This document shows positions 56,764 to 63,919 of a DNA stretch of 64,000 bases, one piece after another. Source of the stretch: RYN-122 sp963761655 (GTDB taxonomy: Bacteria; Actinomycetota; Actinomycetes; Mycobacteriales; SCTD01); contig CAVXHI010000001.1 in the NCBI GenBank assembly GCA_963761655.1, positions 186,001 to 250,000 on the forward strand, written 5' to 3'. Position 1 is the first letter of the stretch; each line of letters begins with the position of its first letter. The translations under genes were made by a program, and so were the position numbers. The notes beneath the pieces are model-generated. The model did no database searches. It saw only the letters and a list, made by a program, of their open reading frames with translations, and was not told the origin of the DNA.

Positions 56764-56991
56764 CCGACCCCGTGGCCGCCGCCTCGTCCGAGGACTCGGG
56801 GCATGGAGCAGCAGGCAAATTGCGGTCTGTTGCAGGGCGTAGGCGTCTAGGCAGCTGGCTGAAGCTTGAAGGAGACCGGGCCAGTCTTCGGTCGGGGACT
56901 AACGGCAACCTCTCGACGCGCAACTCTCGACGCCTGCATCAGTGTTCTCTTGCCGCTTCGTCGCGGCGGTCGGGCGCCTAGATATTGGTGG

Positions 56992-58755
56992 TCAGCGGAC
57001 AGCGATGACCTTGACCCGGCCGGGGCTGTCTGCAGCGAGGCGTTCGGCAAGCGGCTGTTCGTAGGTGGTCAGGAGAACCTGTCGTAGTGGCGCCGAACTG
57101 CCGGCGCCGGCGAGCAGGCTCGCGACTTGGCGACGGGCATCAGGGTCAAGGTGCTCGAGCGGCTCGTCAAACCAGCAGAAGGAGGCCTTCGTTGTCATCT
57201 GAACGACGAGAAGGCGGAGAAGGACCAGCGCTAAGGTCCGCTCTCCACCACTGAATGAGTCGAAGGCCAGGTCCTCACCTTCGAGTGGCCGGGTCAGCGC
57301 TCCCGCGCCAGTGACGTGAAGCCCACCGCGGCCGGGCAGTACTGCGGACCAGCGCGGTGCGAGCTCGTCAGCGATGGGACGGACGGTGCGGTCGACGAAC
57401 GCGGCCGCTGTCGCGTTGATCGTGGCCCGAGCACTGAGCAGCACCGCTTCCTTTGCGAAGAGCTCGACCAGGGCTGAGTGGGCGGTCTCATCGTCGGTGG
57501 CGGCGGCCAGCGCGTGCTGCGCGTTGTCAGAGGCTGCGGTCGCGGCCACAAGTCCGCTCAACGCTGCCGACTCGATCTGCCGCGCTGTGTCAAGGTCGGG
57601 CACGTCCACCGTCCCGTGCACCGGCGTCTCGGGGCGCGGACCAGGCTTGGGCAGGGCGGCTGCAGCGCCGCTGACTTCCGCTAGCGCTTCAATACGCCGA
57701 GCCGCGATCCGCTCTTCGCTCATGAGCGCGGTGCGCTCTCGTCGTAGCCGCTCGAGGTCGCGGTCCTGAGCTTGGTGAGCTGCGGCGGCCGTCTGGTCGT
57801 CCAGGGGTCGCCGGCAGACTGGGCAGTCGTCATCTGCTGCGATGAGCCCGGCCGCTGCGGCCTCGATCGCGGTCTGCTGCGCCTCGTTCGCGCCGATAGC
57901 GCGCGCTGCAACGCCTAGTTCCTCACGCGCAGCGACAACAGCTGCGGCCAGGGCACCTTGAAGTCGTTCGGGAAGGACCTCTGTCTCGAGCAGGTCGGAG
58001 GCTCGCTTTGCCGCCTGGGCAAGTGCTTCGCCGTACACGCGCGCGGACTCCTCCCAGGCCAGGAGGGCAGCCTGCGCACGTTCCTCCGCCTCAGCGGACG
58101 CAAGTTCTAGACGGGCCTTGTCATGGTTCGCTTTAGCAGCCGCTGCCCGGTCGGCGGCCTCGGCTGCGGCTGCCGTCAGGTGGGACAGCCTCGACTGGTC
58201 GACCTTGGCGCCCTGCTTCGCTGCGCGGATGAGGCGACTTTGCGCCTTGACTCGCATGTCGGCCTCGCCGGCCGCCGCGAGCAAGCTCTCGACCCCGAAC
58301 AGTCGGCACAGATGCGCGGTGAGCCCGCCCCCATCCAGGTGCGACGGCTGCGTGTGCGGCCGTGGCATCGCGACGCGTGCCAGGAACGCAGGGTCGGCAC
58401 CCAACTGGTCCTGCAGGAGTTGCGGCAAGGACTCCGAGGCAGCAGGCGCCCCGTCGACCAGTACAACAGGCTCGGGTGCCCGCCGGGGGAGCTTGCTGGC
58501 GCGGTGGCGTGTCACGTTGAGGACGCGCTGGTCCGGCAGTTCCACCTCGATCTGCACCGTTGCGCTGTCAGCTCCGGCCCGGATCGGCCTGTCAGCGGGT
58601 GGCGCGTACTCGCCGAACAGTGCCCAGGCTGCCGCCTCGACAAGTGAGGTCTTCCCGACCCCGTTGGGCGCCACGACGAAGGTGGTCCCGGGGCCGAATT
58701 CGATGTCCAGCGCGTCGTAGGCCCGCCAGTTCTCCAGTCGCAGCCGCCGGATCAC
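56992..58755 (-). CDS. Short Rad50/SMC-like ATPase
   Basis: GTG at 58755 overlaps the previous stop (GTGA); 587 residues. Walker A APNGVGKTS at 29-37, coiled coil from about 170, zinc hook CPVC at 311-314, second coil, ABC signature FSGGERT at 501-507, Walker B SFCWFDEP at 525-532 and D-loop EHLD at 534-537. The arms are short for Rad50. It is the last gene of the minus-strand run from 61520 and probably works on DNA ends or senses them; no Mre11-like partner is present. Confidence 0.88.
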   Translation of the reverse strand: MIRRLRLENWRAYDALDIEFGPGTTFVVAPNGVGKTSLVEAAAWALFGEYAPPADRPIRAGADSATVQIEVELPDQRVLNVTRHRASKLPRRAPEPVVLVDGAPAASESLPQLLQDQLGADPAFLARVAMPRPHTQPSHLDGGGLTAHLCRLFGVESLLAAAGEADMRVKAQSRLIRAAKQGAKVDQSRLSHLTAAAAEAADRAAAAKANHDKARLELASAEAEERAQAALLAWEESARVYGEALAQAAKRASDLLETEVLPERLQGALAAAVVAAREELGVAARAIGANEAQQTAIEAAAAGLIAADDDCPVCRRPLDDQTAAAAHQAQDRDLERLRRERTALMSEERIAARRIEALAEVSGAAAALPKPGPRPETPVHGTVDVPDLDTARQIESAALSGLVAATAASDNAQHALAAATDDETAHSALVELFAKEAVLLSARATINATAAAFVDRTVRPIADELAPRWSAVLPGRGGLHVTGAGALTRPLEGEDLAFDSFSGGERTLALVLLRLLVVQMTTKASFCWFDEPLEHLDPDARRQVASLLAGAGSSAPLRQVLLTTYEQPLAERLAADSPGRVKVIAVR

Positions 58756-60113
58756 GTTCCGTCCTGCTTCCTGGTGAGCGCGTCGAGCACGGTCGCGGGC
58801 TCCTCGCCTGCGACGAGCCGGGCGACAGCGTCGGCAAGGGCGTCTGCGGTGCCGTCAGGTATCGCGGTCCAGGCCTCCTTCTTCGCCGGCGTGGCGGCCC
58901 GGCGGCCCTGTGCGGCGATGTCTGCGACCGCGGCGTCCGCCGCGTCACGGGCCGTCGCGCGCAGGTCGGTCGCGGTGACGACGATCTCGCCTCCGACGTC
59001 CTCCCAGGCCGGGTCGCGCTGCTCAAGGAACTTGGCCAGCGCATCCACGACCTGCAGCGGCTCCAGGTTGTTGAGCGGCGGTGCCAGGTAGCCGGTCGGC
59101 GGCTCGTAGGCCTGCCGCATGGCCCGCGTATCGACGACCACCGTCAAGTAGTCGGGACCTGCGCCGCAGACAGCCACGGCGGCAGTTCCCGGCTCCTGGC
59201 CGACGAGGTGCCGGCATGCCACCGCGAGGTCGTCGGGCGCCTGAGAAGACCAGTCAGGAAGGGTGGCCAGTAGCAGGCTCGTGTCTGCGTAGCCGATACG
59301 CGCGACGGCGGAGAGCAGTGCGCGGCTGGGCAGCGCAGAGACGACGCGCAAGCTCGTGTGGACGGTGCATCGGTTGTGCCGAAGAACGAGCTGCTCCTCC
59401 ACGAGCAGGTACAGGTTCGGGTCGGCTGTGGTCTCGGCGGCCTTCCACTTCTGCCGGCGTGCCCACGCGGCTGGACCGAGGTCGGCGAGGACGTCCGCCA
59501 CCGTCCTCTGATACTCGATGCGCTGATCATCAGCGTCCCAGACGGGTGCACCGACAACTACCCCCTCGGGCGGCCGCCCGTTTCGGGCCGCGGTCATGAC
59601 CTCGTCGATGTCCGCCGCGGCCTGGCCGCCGAGGTCGTGCACGCGGGAGAGGAAGGCGTCGGGGGCTACGTGCGCCCGCAGGGAGGTGATGATCGCCAGG
59701 TCGAGTCCGAGCGGTGTGGTGGAGGCCGGCAGCAGCAGCGTGTGCTCGTCAGCGAGGTCGACGTCGAGCACAACGGGGAGGACGTCAACGGCGCCGTCGA
59801 GCAGTCGCCGGACCCAGACGAGCAGCGCTTCGTCACCGCCGATCCGCCAGAGCTCGCCGGGGTTGGGTGACGCCGCCACAACAGCGGGCCGGCTCGCGTG
59901 AGCGATCTCGGGGCTCAAGAGCGTCTGTGAGGCGGTGATCCTGGCGAGCGCAGACCCGGTTGCGGGAGGGAGCCCCTCTGCCTTGGCGAGCCGGGCCACC
60001 CTGACTCGACACTCGACGCAGGCAGCAAGGTGAACTGCTTCTTTCGCGGATGGGCCAGATCGCTGTACGTGCTCGAGCTCAAGCGCGCCGAGGTGCATAG
60101 TTGCCGCGCTCAT
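58752..60113 (-). CDS. HxxxCxxC (ZAS-like) protein with large unknown domain, putative anti-sigma factor/sensor
   Basis: ATG at 60113 with GGGAG upstream; the longer frame to 60302 is Ser/Cys-rich shadow sequence. Residues 1-45 contain H28-x3-C32-x2-C35 (KEAVHLAACVECRVRVARLA), the zinc motif of ZAS anti-sigma factors. The remaining 400 residues are soluble alpha/beta (VLPVVLDVDLADEHTLLLPAS; VVSALPSRALLSAVARIGYADTSLLLATLPDW) and unrecognised. It has its own promoter-like site (60149-60175) and follows the sigma-like gene, so it is the likely partner and switch of that protein. Confidence 0.65.
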   Translation of the reverse strand: MSAATMHLGALELEHVQRSGPSAKEAVHLAACVECRVRVARLAKAEGLPPATGSALARITASQTLLSPEIAHASRPAVVAASPNPGELWRIGGDEALLVWVRRLLDGAVDVLPVVLDVDLADEHTLLLPASTTPLGLDLAIITSLRAHVAPDAFLSRVHDLGGQAAADIDEVMTAARNGRPPEGVVVGAPVWDADDQRIEYQRTVADVLADLGPAAWARRQKWKAAETTADPNLYLLVEEQLVLRHNRCTVHTSLRVVSALPSRALLSAVARIGYADTSLLLATLPDWSSQAPDDLAVACRHLVGQEPGTAAVAVCGAGPDYLTVVVDTRAMRQAYEPPTGYLAPPLNNLEPLQVVDALAKFLEQRDPAWEDVGGEIVVTATDLRATARDAADAAVADIAAQGRRAATPAKKEAWTAIPDGTADALADAVARLVAGEEPATVLDALTRKQDGT

Positions 60114-60148
60114 CAGCTGCTCCCTTCTGTAGCGCGATACTGCCCTGA

Positions 60149-60175
60149 GACGTCGCACCGCCCGGTCATGTCCGG
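60149..60175 (-). promoter_or_regulatory. ECF-type promoter P2 upstream of the ZAS-like gene
   Basis: On the minus strand: CCGGAC, nine bases, then CGGTGCGACGTC, ending 35 bases before the ATG at 60113. It lies across the 3' end of the sigma-like gene. One of four matching sites in the locus. Confidence 0.8.
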
Positions 60176-61134
60176 CCTTCAGTCCACCCGAGGCAGAGTT
60201 CTCGCACGGACTGCACGACGAGAGAGCCCAGCTCGTCACCCCCGTGGATGCCGCCGCCTTCGTCGACGACGACATCGAGTTCGGCCTGCAGTCGCCTGAC
60301 AACGCGCTGACGAAGCAGCATCACGGTGCTGCGCTTGAGTGCGAGCCGGTCGGCAACGCCTTCCCACGGCTCGCCGTAACTAGCGATGACGATGCGTTCC
60401 CGGTCATCCAGCGCCTCGAAGAGGCGTCGAGCCTCGGCGGACACCGCCGCGGCGACTGCCGGGTCTGCGGGCTCGGCCAGGCGCTCGAGGACACCGACTT
60501 CGACGGTCAGCGGCGTCCGCCGGACGTCGATGCGAGCGGCAACGGCGTGGGCGGCCTCCACGGCCGTGATGGTGCCGTCCGCAGCATGCAGGATCCGTAG
60601 CAGGATGCGGACTATGGAAGGCCGGTCAGCGATCGGTGCGTCGCGCCGCTCGCTCTTCCAGGCAGGAACGGCAACGTCGGCTTCGAGTCCCGCCGAGCGC
60701 GCGAGCGCCGCGGGGCCGGCTCCGCTCACCGAGTCCGGGCCGTCCGCGAGCCCAAATCGGGCTGGGGCGCCCAAGTGCTCGGTGAACTGCTCCTCCTCGC
60801 GAAGGATCTCCGTCACCCGGCGCACGACCTTGCCGAAGTCCGTCTGGCGGGCGAGGTCGCGGAGGAAGTTGACCGTCGCGCCCTCGATCTGTCGCGCGAA
60901 GGAGTCCTCATCTGTGGAACGCAGCAGCGCGTCCGCGAGCCTCTTCGCGCCCCGCTCCCCGTCGATTAGGGCGTGAGCTGTGTCTGCGACGGCCGTCTGG
61001 TCCCAGGCCGTGCTCCCCTCCGGGGGCGGGAACCGACGGGAGACTCCGACCACGGCGACCGTGCGGTAGAGCAGCTCCGCCAGGCTCGCCCCGATGCGGC
61101 CGGTCTCCTCAAGCTCCTCCCGCGGGCCCGTCAC
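60166..61134 (-). CDS. Sigma-70 region-4-like transcription factor of the Ubl locus
   Basis: GTG at 61134 overlaps the previous stop (GTGA); 322 residues. Residues 238-286 (LFEALDDRERIVIASYGEPWEGVADRLALKRSTVMLLRQRVVRRLQAEL) form a sigma region 4 helix-turn-helix that would bind a -35 box. Residues 60-112 are helical (GAKRLADALLRSTDEDSFARQIEGATVNFLRDLARQTDFGKVVRRVTEIL) and may replace region 2, but that is not certain. It is co-transcribed with the MazF-like gene from P1 and is the obvious reader of the four shared promoters. Confidence 0.7.
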   Translation of the reverse strand: MTGPREELEETGRIGASLAELLYRTVAVVGVSRRFPPPEGSTAWDQTAVADTAHALIDGERGAKRLADALLRSTDEDSFARQIEGATVNFLRDLARQTDFGKVVRRVTEILREEEQFTEHLGAPARFGLADGPDSVSGAGPAALARSAGLEADVAVPAWKSERRDAPIADRPSIVRILLRILHAADGTITAVEAAHAVAARIDVRRTPLTVEVGVLERLAEPADPAVAAAVSAEARRLFEALDDRERIVIASYGEPWEGVADRLALKRSTVMLLRQRVVRRLQAELDVVVDEGGGIHGGDELGSLVVQSVRELCLGWTEGRT

Positions 61135-61520
61135 CCGAACCGGTCCAGGACGTCGGCGAGGTACGGCGCGGGAAGTATGCCGAGCAGCTTCACGTCTCCC
61201 GGTCGCCAGGACGAGGAGAGCACGACGCGAGGCTCAGAGAAGACGCCATCGACGTCGCAGCCGATGCTCAGATCAGCGGGGTGGCGCACGCCGGCGACGG
61301 TCGTCTTGGAAGTCCTTGTCGCGATGCGGACGTAGGTGAGCGGACCGGGTGCCGACGGGCTGCCGACCACGACTGCACGTCGCTTGTCTGCAGGGTCATC
61401 CGACTGATACAGCAACGTCCTCACCAGGTACAGCCCTCCGACGGTAGGCAGGGTGGGCGGGCCGTAGGGGCCGAGGTCCGGCCCGAAGAGGGAGTGCCGC
61501 TGCTGCTGTCTGTTCGTCAT
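61131..61520 (-). CDS. MazF/PemK-like protein
   Basis: ATG at 61520 with GGAGGAGG upstream; 129 residues. A long frame upstream to 61994 crosses the divergent promoters and is rejected. The order of strands TVGGLYLVRTLLYQ, DKRRAVVVGSPSAPGPLTYVRIATRTS, and FSEPRVVLSSSWRPGDVKLLGILPAPYLADVLDRF resembles the MazF/PemK barrel, where RNA-cleaving toxins place Arg and Ser/Thr in these strands. No antitoxin is next to it. First gene of the divergent operon. Confidence 0.5.
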   Translation of the reverse strand: MTNRQQQRHSLFGPDLGPYGPPTLPTVGGLYLVRTLLYQSDDPADKRRAVVVGSPSAPGPLTYVRIATRTSKTTVAGVRHPADLSIGCDVDGVFSEPRVVLSSSWRPGDVKLLGILPAPYLADVLDRFG

Positions 61521-61558
61521 GCCGAGCGCCTCCTCCCCGTACGCGTGCGCTCGCCCCA

Positions 61559-61585
61559 GACGTCGCACCGGACTCGTGCGTCCGG
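61559..61585 (-). promoter_or_regulatory. ECF-type promoter P1 for the MazF-like/sigma operon
   Basis: Minus strand CCGGAC (61580-61585), nine bases, CGGTGCGACGTC (61559-61570), ending 38 bases before the ATG at 61520. Its -35-like box is one base from that of the divergent P3. Confidence 0.82.
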
Positions 61586-61586
61586 C

Positions 61587-61613
61587 CCGGACGTGCCGCC
61601 ACGGTGCGACGTC
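61587..61613 (+). promoter_or_regulatory. ECF-type promoter P3 for the small basic protein
   Basis: CCGGAC at 61587-61592, nine bases, CGGTGCGACGTC at 61602-61613, ending 32 bases before the ATG at 61646. With P1 it creates a perfect 12-bp inverted repeat. Confidence 0.82.
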
Positions 61614-61645
61614 CGTCGAGGGGCGAGGCGAGAGGAGGTGAGAGC

Positions 61646-61774
61646 ATGGGCAAGGGCAAGGTGACCGGGAAGGCAGCGGCCGCTGCGGCGAGCAAGGTCC
61701 TGCGGGACGGGCGCACCGGCAAGGCGTCGAAGACGGCGGCCGGCAGCGCGTTGGCGCAGCGTCCGAAGAAGTAG
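61646..61774 (+). CDS. Small basic protein, 42 aa, first gene of the Ubl side
   Basis: ATG at 61646 preceded by GAGGAGGTGAG, a very strong ribosome-binding site. The product is Lys/Ala/Ser/Gly-rich (MGKGKVTGKAAAAAASKVL, then RDGRTGKASKTAAGSALAQ, then RPKK), with many lysines that could accept Ubl or contact nucleic acid. It has its own promoter-like site. Below the usual length limit, but signal and composition support it. Confidence 0.75.
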   Translation: MGKGKVTGKAAAAAASKVLRDGRTGKASKTAAGSALAQRPKK

Positions 61775-61954
61775 CGCCACTAAGGCCCCGCCCGGCCGGC
61801 CGTCGAGCAGCAGCTGCGGCCGCCGGGCGGGACCGCTCGTTCGGCGCTTCACGGCCCAAGTCGACGCGCCGCTGATGATCATCATCGCGGCGGTACCCAG
61901 GACAGCCACCGCTATGGCAGGGATGCACATCCCGCATGCCCAGCGCCCGGGCGA

Positions 61955-61981
61955 CCGGACGAATCCCGGAGGTGCGACGTC
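61955..61981 (+). promoter_or_regulatory. ECF-type promoter P4 for the Ubl-E1-DUF6527 operon
   Basis: CCGGAC at 61955-61960, nine bases, AGGTGCGACGTC at 61970-61981 (one mismatch to the other three), ending 54 bases before the ATG at 62036. Confidence 0.8.
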
Positions 61982-62035
61982 GAGGGCGGGGCAAGAGGCC
62001 CGCTCCCGCGGCCCGACGACACGAAGGGTCAGACC

Positions 62036-62284
62036 ATGAGTACCGACAAGTCCCTGACGATCATCGTTAATGCGAGGCCGAGGGAGGTCTCGGCGAAGAC
62101 GCTGACCTTCGAGGAGGTCGTCGCTCTCGCCTTCGACGCCCCGCCGACCGGCGAGAACGTCATGTTCACCATCACGTTCCGCCGTGGCGACGGCGCGAAG
62201 CCCGAGGGGTCCCTCGTCGTCGGCGAGAGCGTCAAGGTGAAGGAGGGCATGATCTTCAATGTCACCGCCACTGACAAGTCCTAG
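62036..62284 (+). CDS. Ubiquitin-like protein (multi-ubiquitin family, single domain)
   Basis: ATG at 62036 with GAAGGG eight bases upstream; 82 residues. Beta-grasp Ubl: LTIIVNARPREVSAKTLTFEEVVALAFDAPPTGENVMFTITFRRGDGAKPEGSLVVGESVKVKEGMIFNVTATDKS, matching the multi-ubiquitin domain family with a single copy. The C terminus ends ATDKS, without the diglycine used in eukaryotic conjugation, so attachment or processing must differ. It overlaps the E1 gene by 26 bases. Confidence 0.88.
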   Translation: MSTDKSLTIIVNARPREVSAKTLTFEEVVALAFDAPPTGENVMFTITFRRGDGAKPEGSLVVGESVKVKEGMIFNVTATDKS

Positions 62285-63461
62285 CGACGCGCTGGAACGA
62301 CTGCGCGCCGACGGCTACTGCGTCGAGATCCGGGACAACCACCTGCTGGTCCACGACATCCCGTACGTCACGCAGGACCGGAAAGTCGCCAGCGGGACAC
62401 TGGTCTCGACGCTCGAGTTGGCGGCCGACCTGCCGGTGCCCAACCCGTATCACGTCGCGATGTTCACCGGTCAGCAGCCGTGCGCGGCTGACGGTCAGCC
62501 CCTGCACCAGATCCTCCACCAGGCTGGTCGACAGGAACTCACCCGCAACGTCGTCATCGACTTCAGCTTCTCGCACAAGCCGGTCGGCAGGCCGGCCTAC
62601 GAGGACTACTACGAGAAGATGACGACCTACGCGAACATCCTCAGCGCGCCCGCCCAGCAGCTGGACGCCTCCGTCACTGCCAGGACCTACCGAGTCGTCG
62701 CATCGGCAAGTGACGACAGCCCGTTCCTCTACATGGACACGGCCTACTACCGCGGCGGCGCGGCCCGCGCGAACGACTCACTCAAAGGCGCCCGTGTGGC
62801 CGTCGTGGGCGTCGGAGGGACGGGCAGCTACATCCTTGACCTGCTCGGCAAGGCCCACGTCGCCGAGATCCACCTGTACGACGACGACCGGTACCTGCAG
62901 CACAACGCCTTCCGCGCACCCGGGCCCACGTCAGTCCCCGAGCTGCAGGGGGGACCGTTCAAGGTCGTCCTGTACGAGCGCCGCTGGGCAGGTATGCGGA
63001 CAGGCGTGGTCGCCCATCCCTATCGAGTCGATGAGACGAACGTGGCGGAGCTCGACGGGATGGACTGCGTCTTCCTCTGCGTCGACTCCGACCGTGCCCG
63101 GGCACTGCTCGCCCGACTTCTCGAGGAGCGCGGACTGACGTTCATCGACAGTGGCATGGGCCTGATCACTGTCGGGGACGGCGACCAGGTGCAGGGACAG
63201 CTTCGAACGACGACCAGCACGCCGACGACCCGTGACGCCGCCCGTCGGCACCTGCCACGGGGAGCCGCCGCCGACGAGCAGCCCGATGACGCCTACCGGA
63301 CGAACATCCAGATGGTCGAGCTGAACGCCCTCAACGCCGCCCTCGCCGTCGTGCGCTGGAAGAAGCTCCGGGGCTTCTACGCGGACAGCGAGTCCGAGGC
63401 CACGAGCATCTACGCGGTCGACGGGAACGCACTCCTGAACGACGGGCAGGAGCACCCGTGA
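62259..63461 (+). CDS. E1-like ThiF-family protein with N-terminal E2-like (DUF6791-type) domain
   Basis: ATG at 62259, 400 residues. Residues 1-165 are an N-terminal domain seen in Ubl operons (VEIRDNHLLVHDIPYVTQDRKVASGTLVSTLEL; NVVIDFSFSHKPVGRPAYEDYYEKMTTYANIL). Residues 177-400 are a ThiF/E1 adenylation domain with nucleotide loop VGVGGTGSYILD at 183-194 and acidic DDD at 208-210. The crossover region IDSGMGLITVGDGDQ shows no catalytic Cys, and the protein has few cysteines overall, so thioester chemistry may be absent or placed elsewhere. Coupled to the next gene (GTGA). Confidence 0.85.
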   Translation: MSPPLTSPSDALERLRADGYCVEIRDNHLLVHDIPYVTQDRKVASGTLVSTLELAADLPVPNPYHVAMFTGQQPCAADGQPLHQILHQAGRQELTRNVVIDFSFSHKPVGRPAYEDYYEKMTTYANILSAPAQQLDASVTARTYRVVASASDDSPFLYMDTAYYRGGAARANDSLKGARVAVVGVGGTGSYILDLLGKAHVAEIHLYDDDRYLQHNAFRAPGPTSVPELQGGPFKVVLYERRWAGMRTGVVAHPYRVDETNVAELDGMDCVFLCVDSDRARALLARLLEERGLTFIDSGMGLITVGDGDQVQGQLRTTTSTPTTRDAARRHLPRGAAADEQPDDAYRTNIQMVELNALNAALAVVRWKKLRGFYADSESEATSIYAVDGNALLNDGQEHP

Positions 63462-63919
63462 CCAAGCGGCTTCATCACGAGTTCGTCGACACCGTGCCGG
63501 ATGTGCTGGAGCCTGACTTGATCTACGTCAGCCTCGCCTACGCAACAGCCGTGCACCTCTGTGCTTGCGGCTGTGGAGGCGAGGTGGTCACACCGCTCTC
63601 ACCGACGGACTGGCAGATCGCGTACGACGGAGAGACGCTGTCGCTACTGGGCGGGGACGACGCGGTCAGTAGGGCGGGGTCCATCGGGAACTGGAGTTTC
63701 CCGTGCAGGTCCCACTATGTGGTCAGGCGCGGGCAAGTGCACTGGTGCAAGCCTTGGACGAACGAAGTCGTGGCCGCTGGACGGGCTGCTGACGGGCGGG
63801 TCAAGCAGGAGCGGCTGGGCAGCGCGCGAGCGACGGGCTGCCTCGAGCCCCGCCCCCGGCGGCCAGTCTGGTTGAGGTGGCTCCGCCTTCGACGAGCCGG
63901 CTCGCGGTATGGCCGGTGA
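63458..63919 (+). CDS. DUF6527-type protein of the Ubl operon
   Basis: GTG at 63458, 153 residues. Family features: CACGCGGEVVTPLSPTDWQ at 35-53 (three closely spaced Cys) and SIGNWSFPCRSHYVVRRGQVHW at 75-96 with Cys83 and His86, probably metal-binding or catalytic. DUF6527 proteins travel with multi-ubiquitin and E1 genes and have been suggested to process Ubl tails; that role is inference here. The Arg-rich C terminus (after 120) is longer than usual. Confidence 0.82.
   Translation: MTKRLHHEFVDTVPDVLEPDLIYVSLAYATAVHLCACGCGGEVVTPLSPTDWQIAYDGETLSLLGGDDAVSRAGSIGNWSFPCRSHYVVRRGQVHWCKPWTNEVVAAGRAADGRVKQERLGSARATGCLEPRPRRPVWLRWLRLRRAGSRYGR

Noticed and set aside
61559..61613. 12-bp inverted repeat taken as a terminator or operator hairpin
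   Set aside because: It is fully explained by two divergent copies of the same promoter, matched by two further single copies in the locus.
61131..61994. Longer form of the MazF-like gene starting at 61994
   Set aside because: It would read through the divergent promoters and the 42-aa gene with shadow composition; ATG 61520 has a strong ribosome-binding site.
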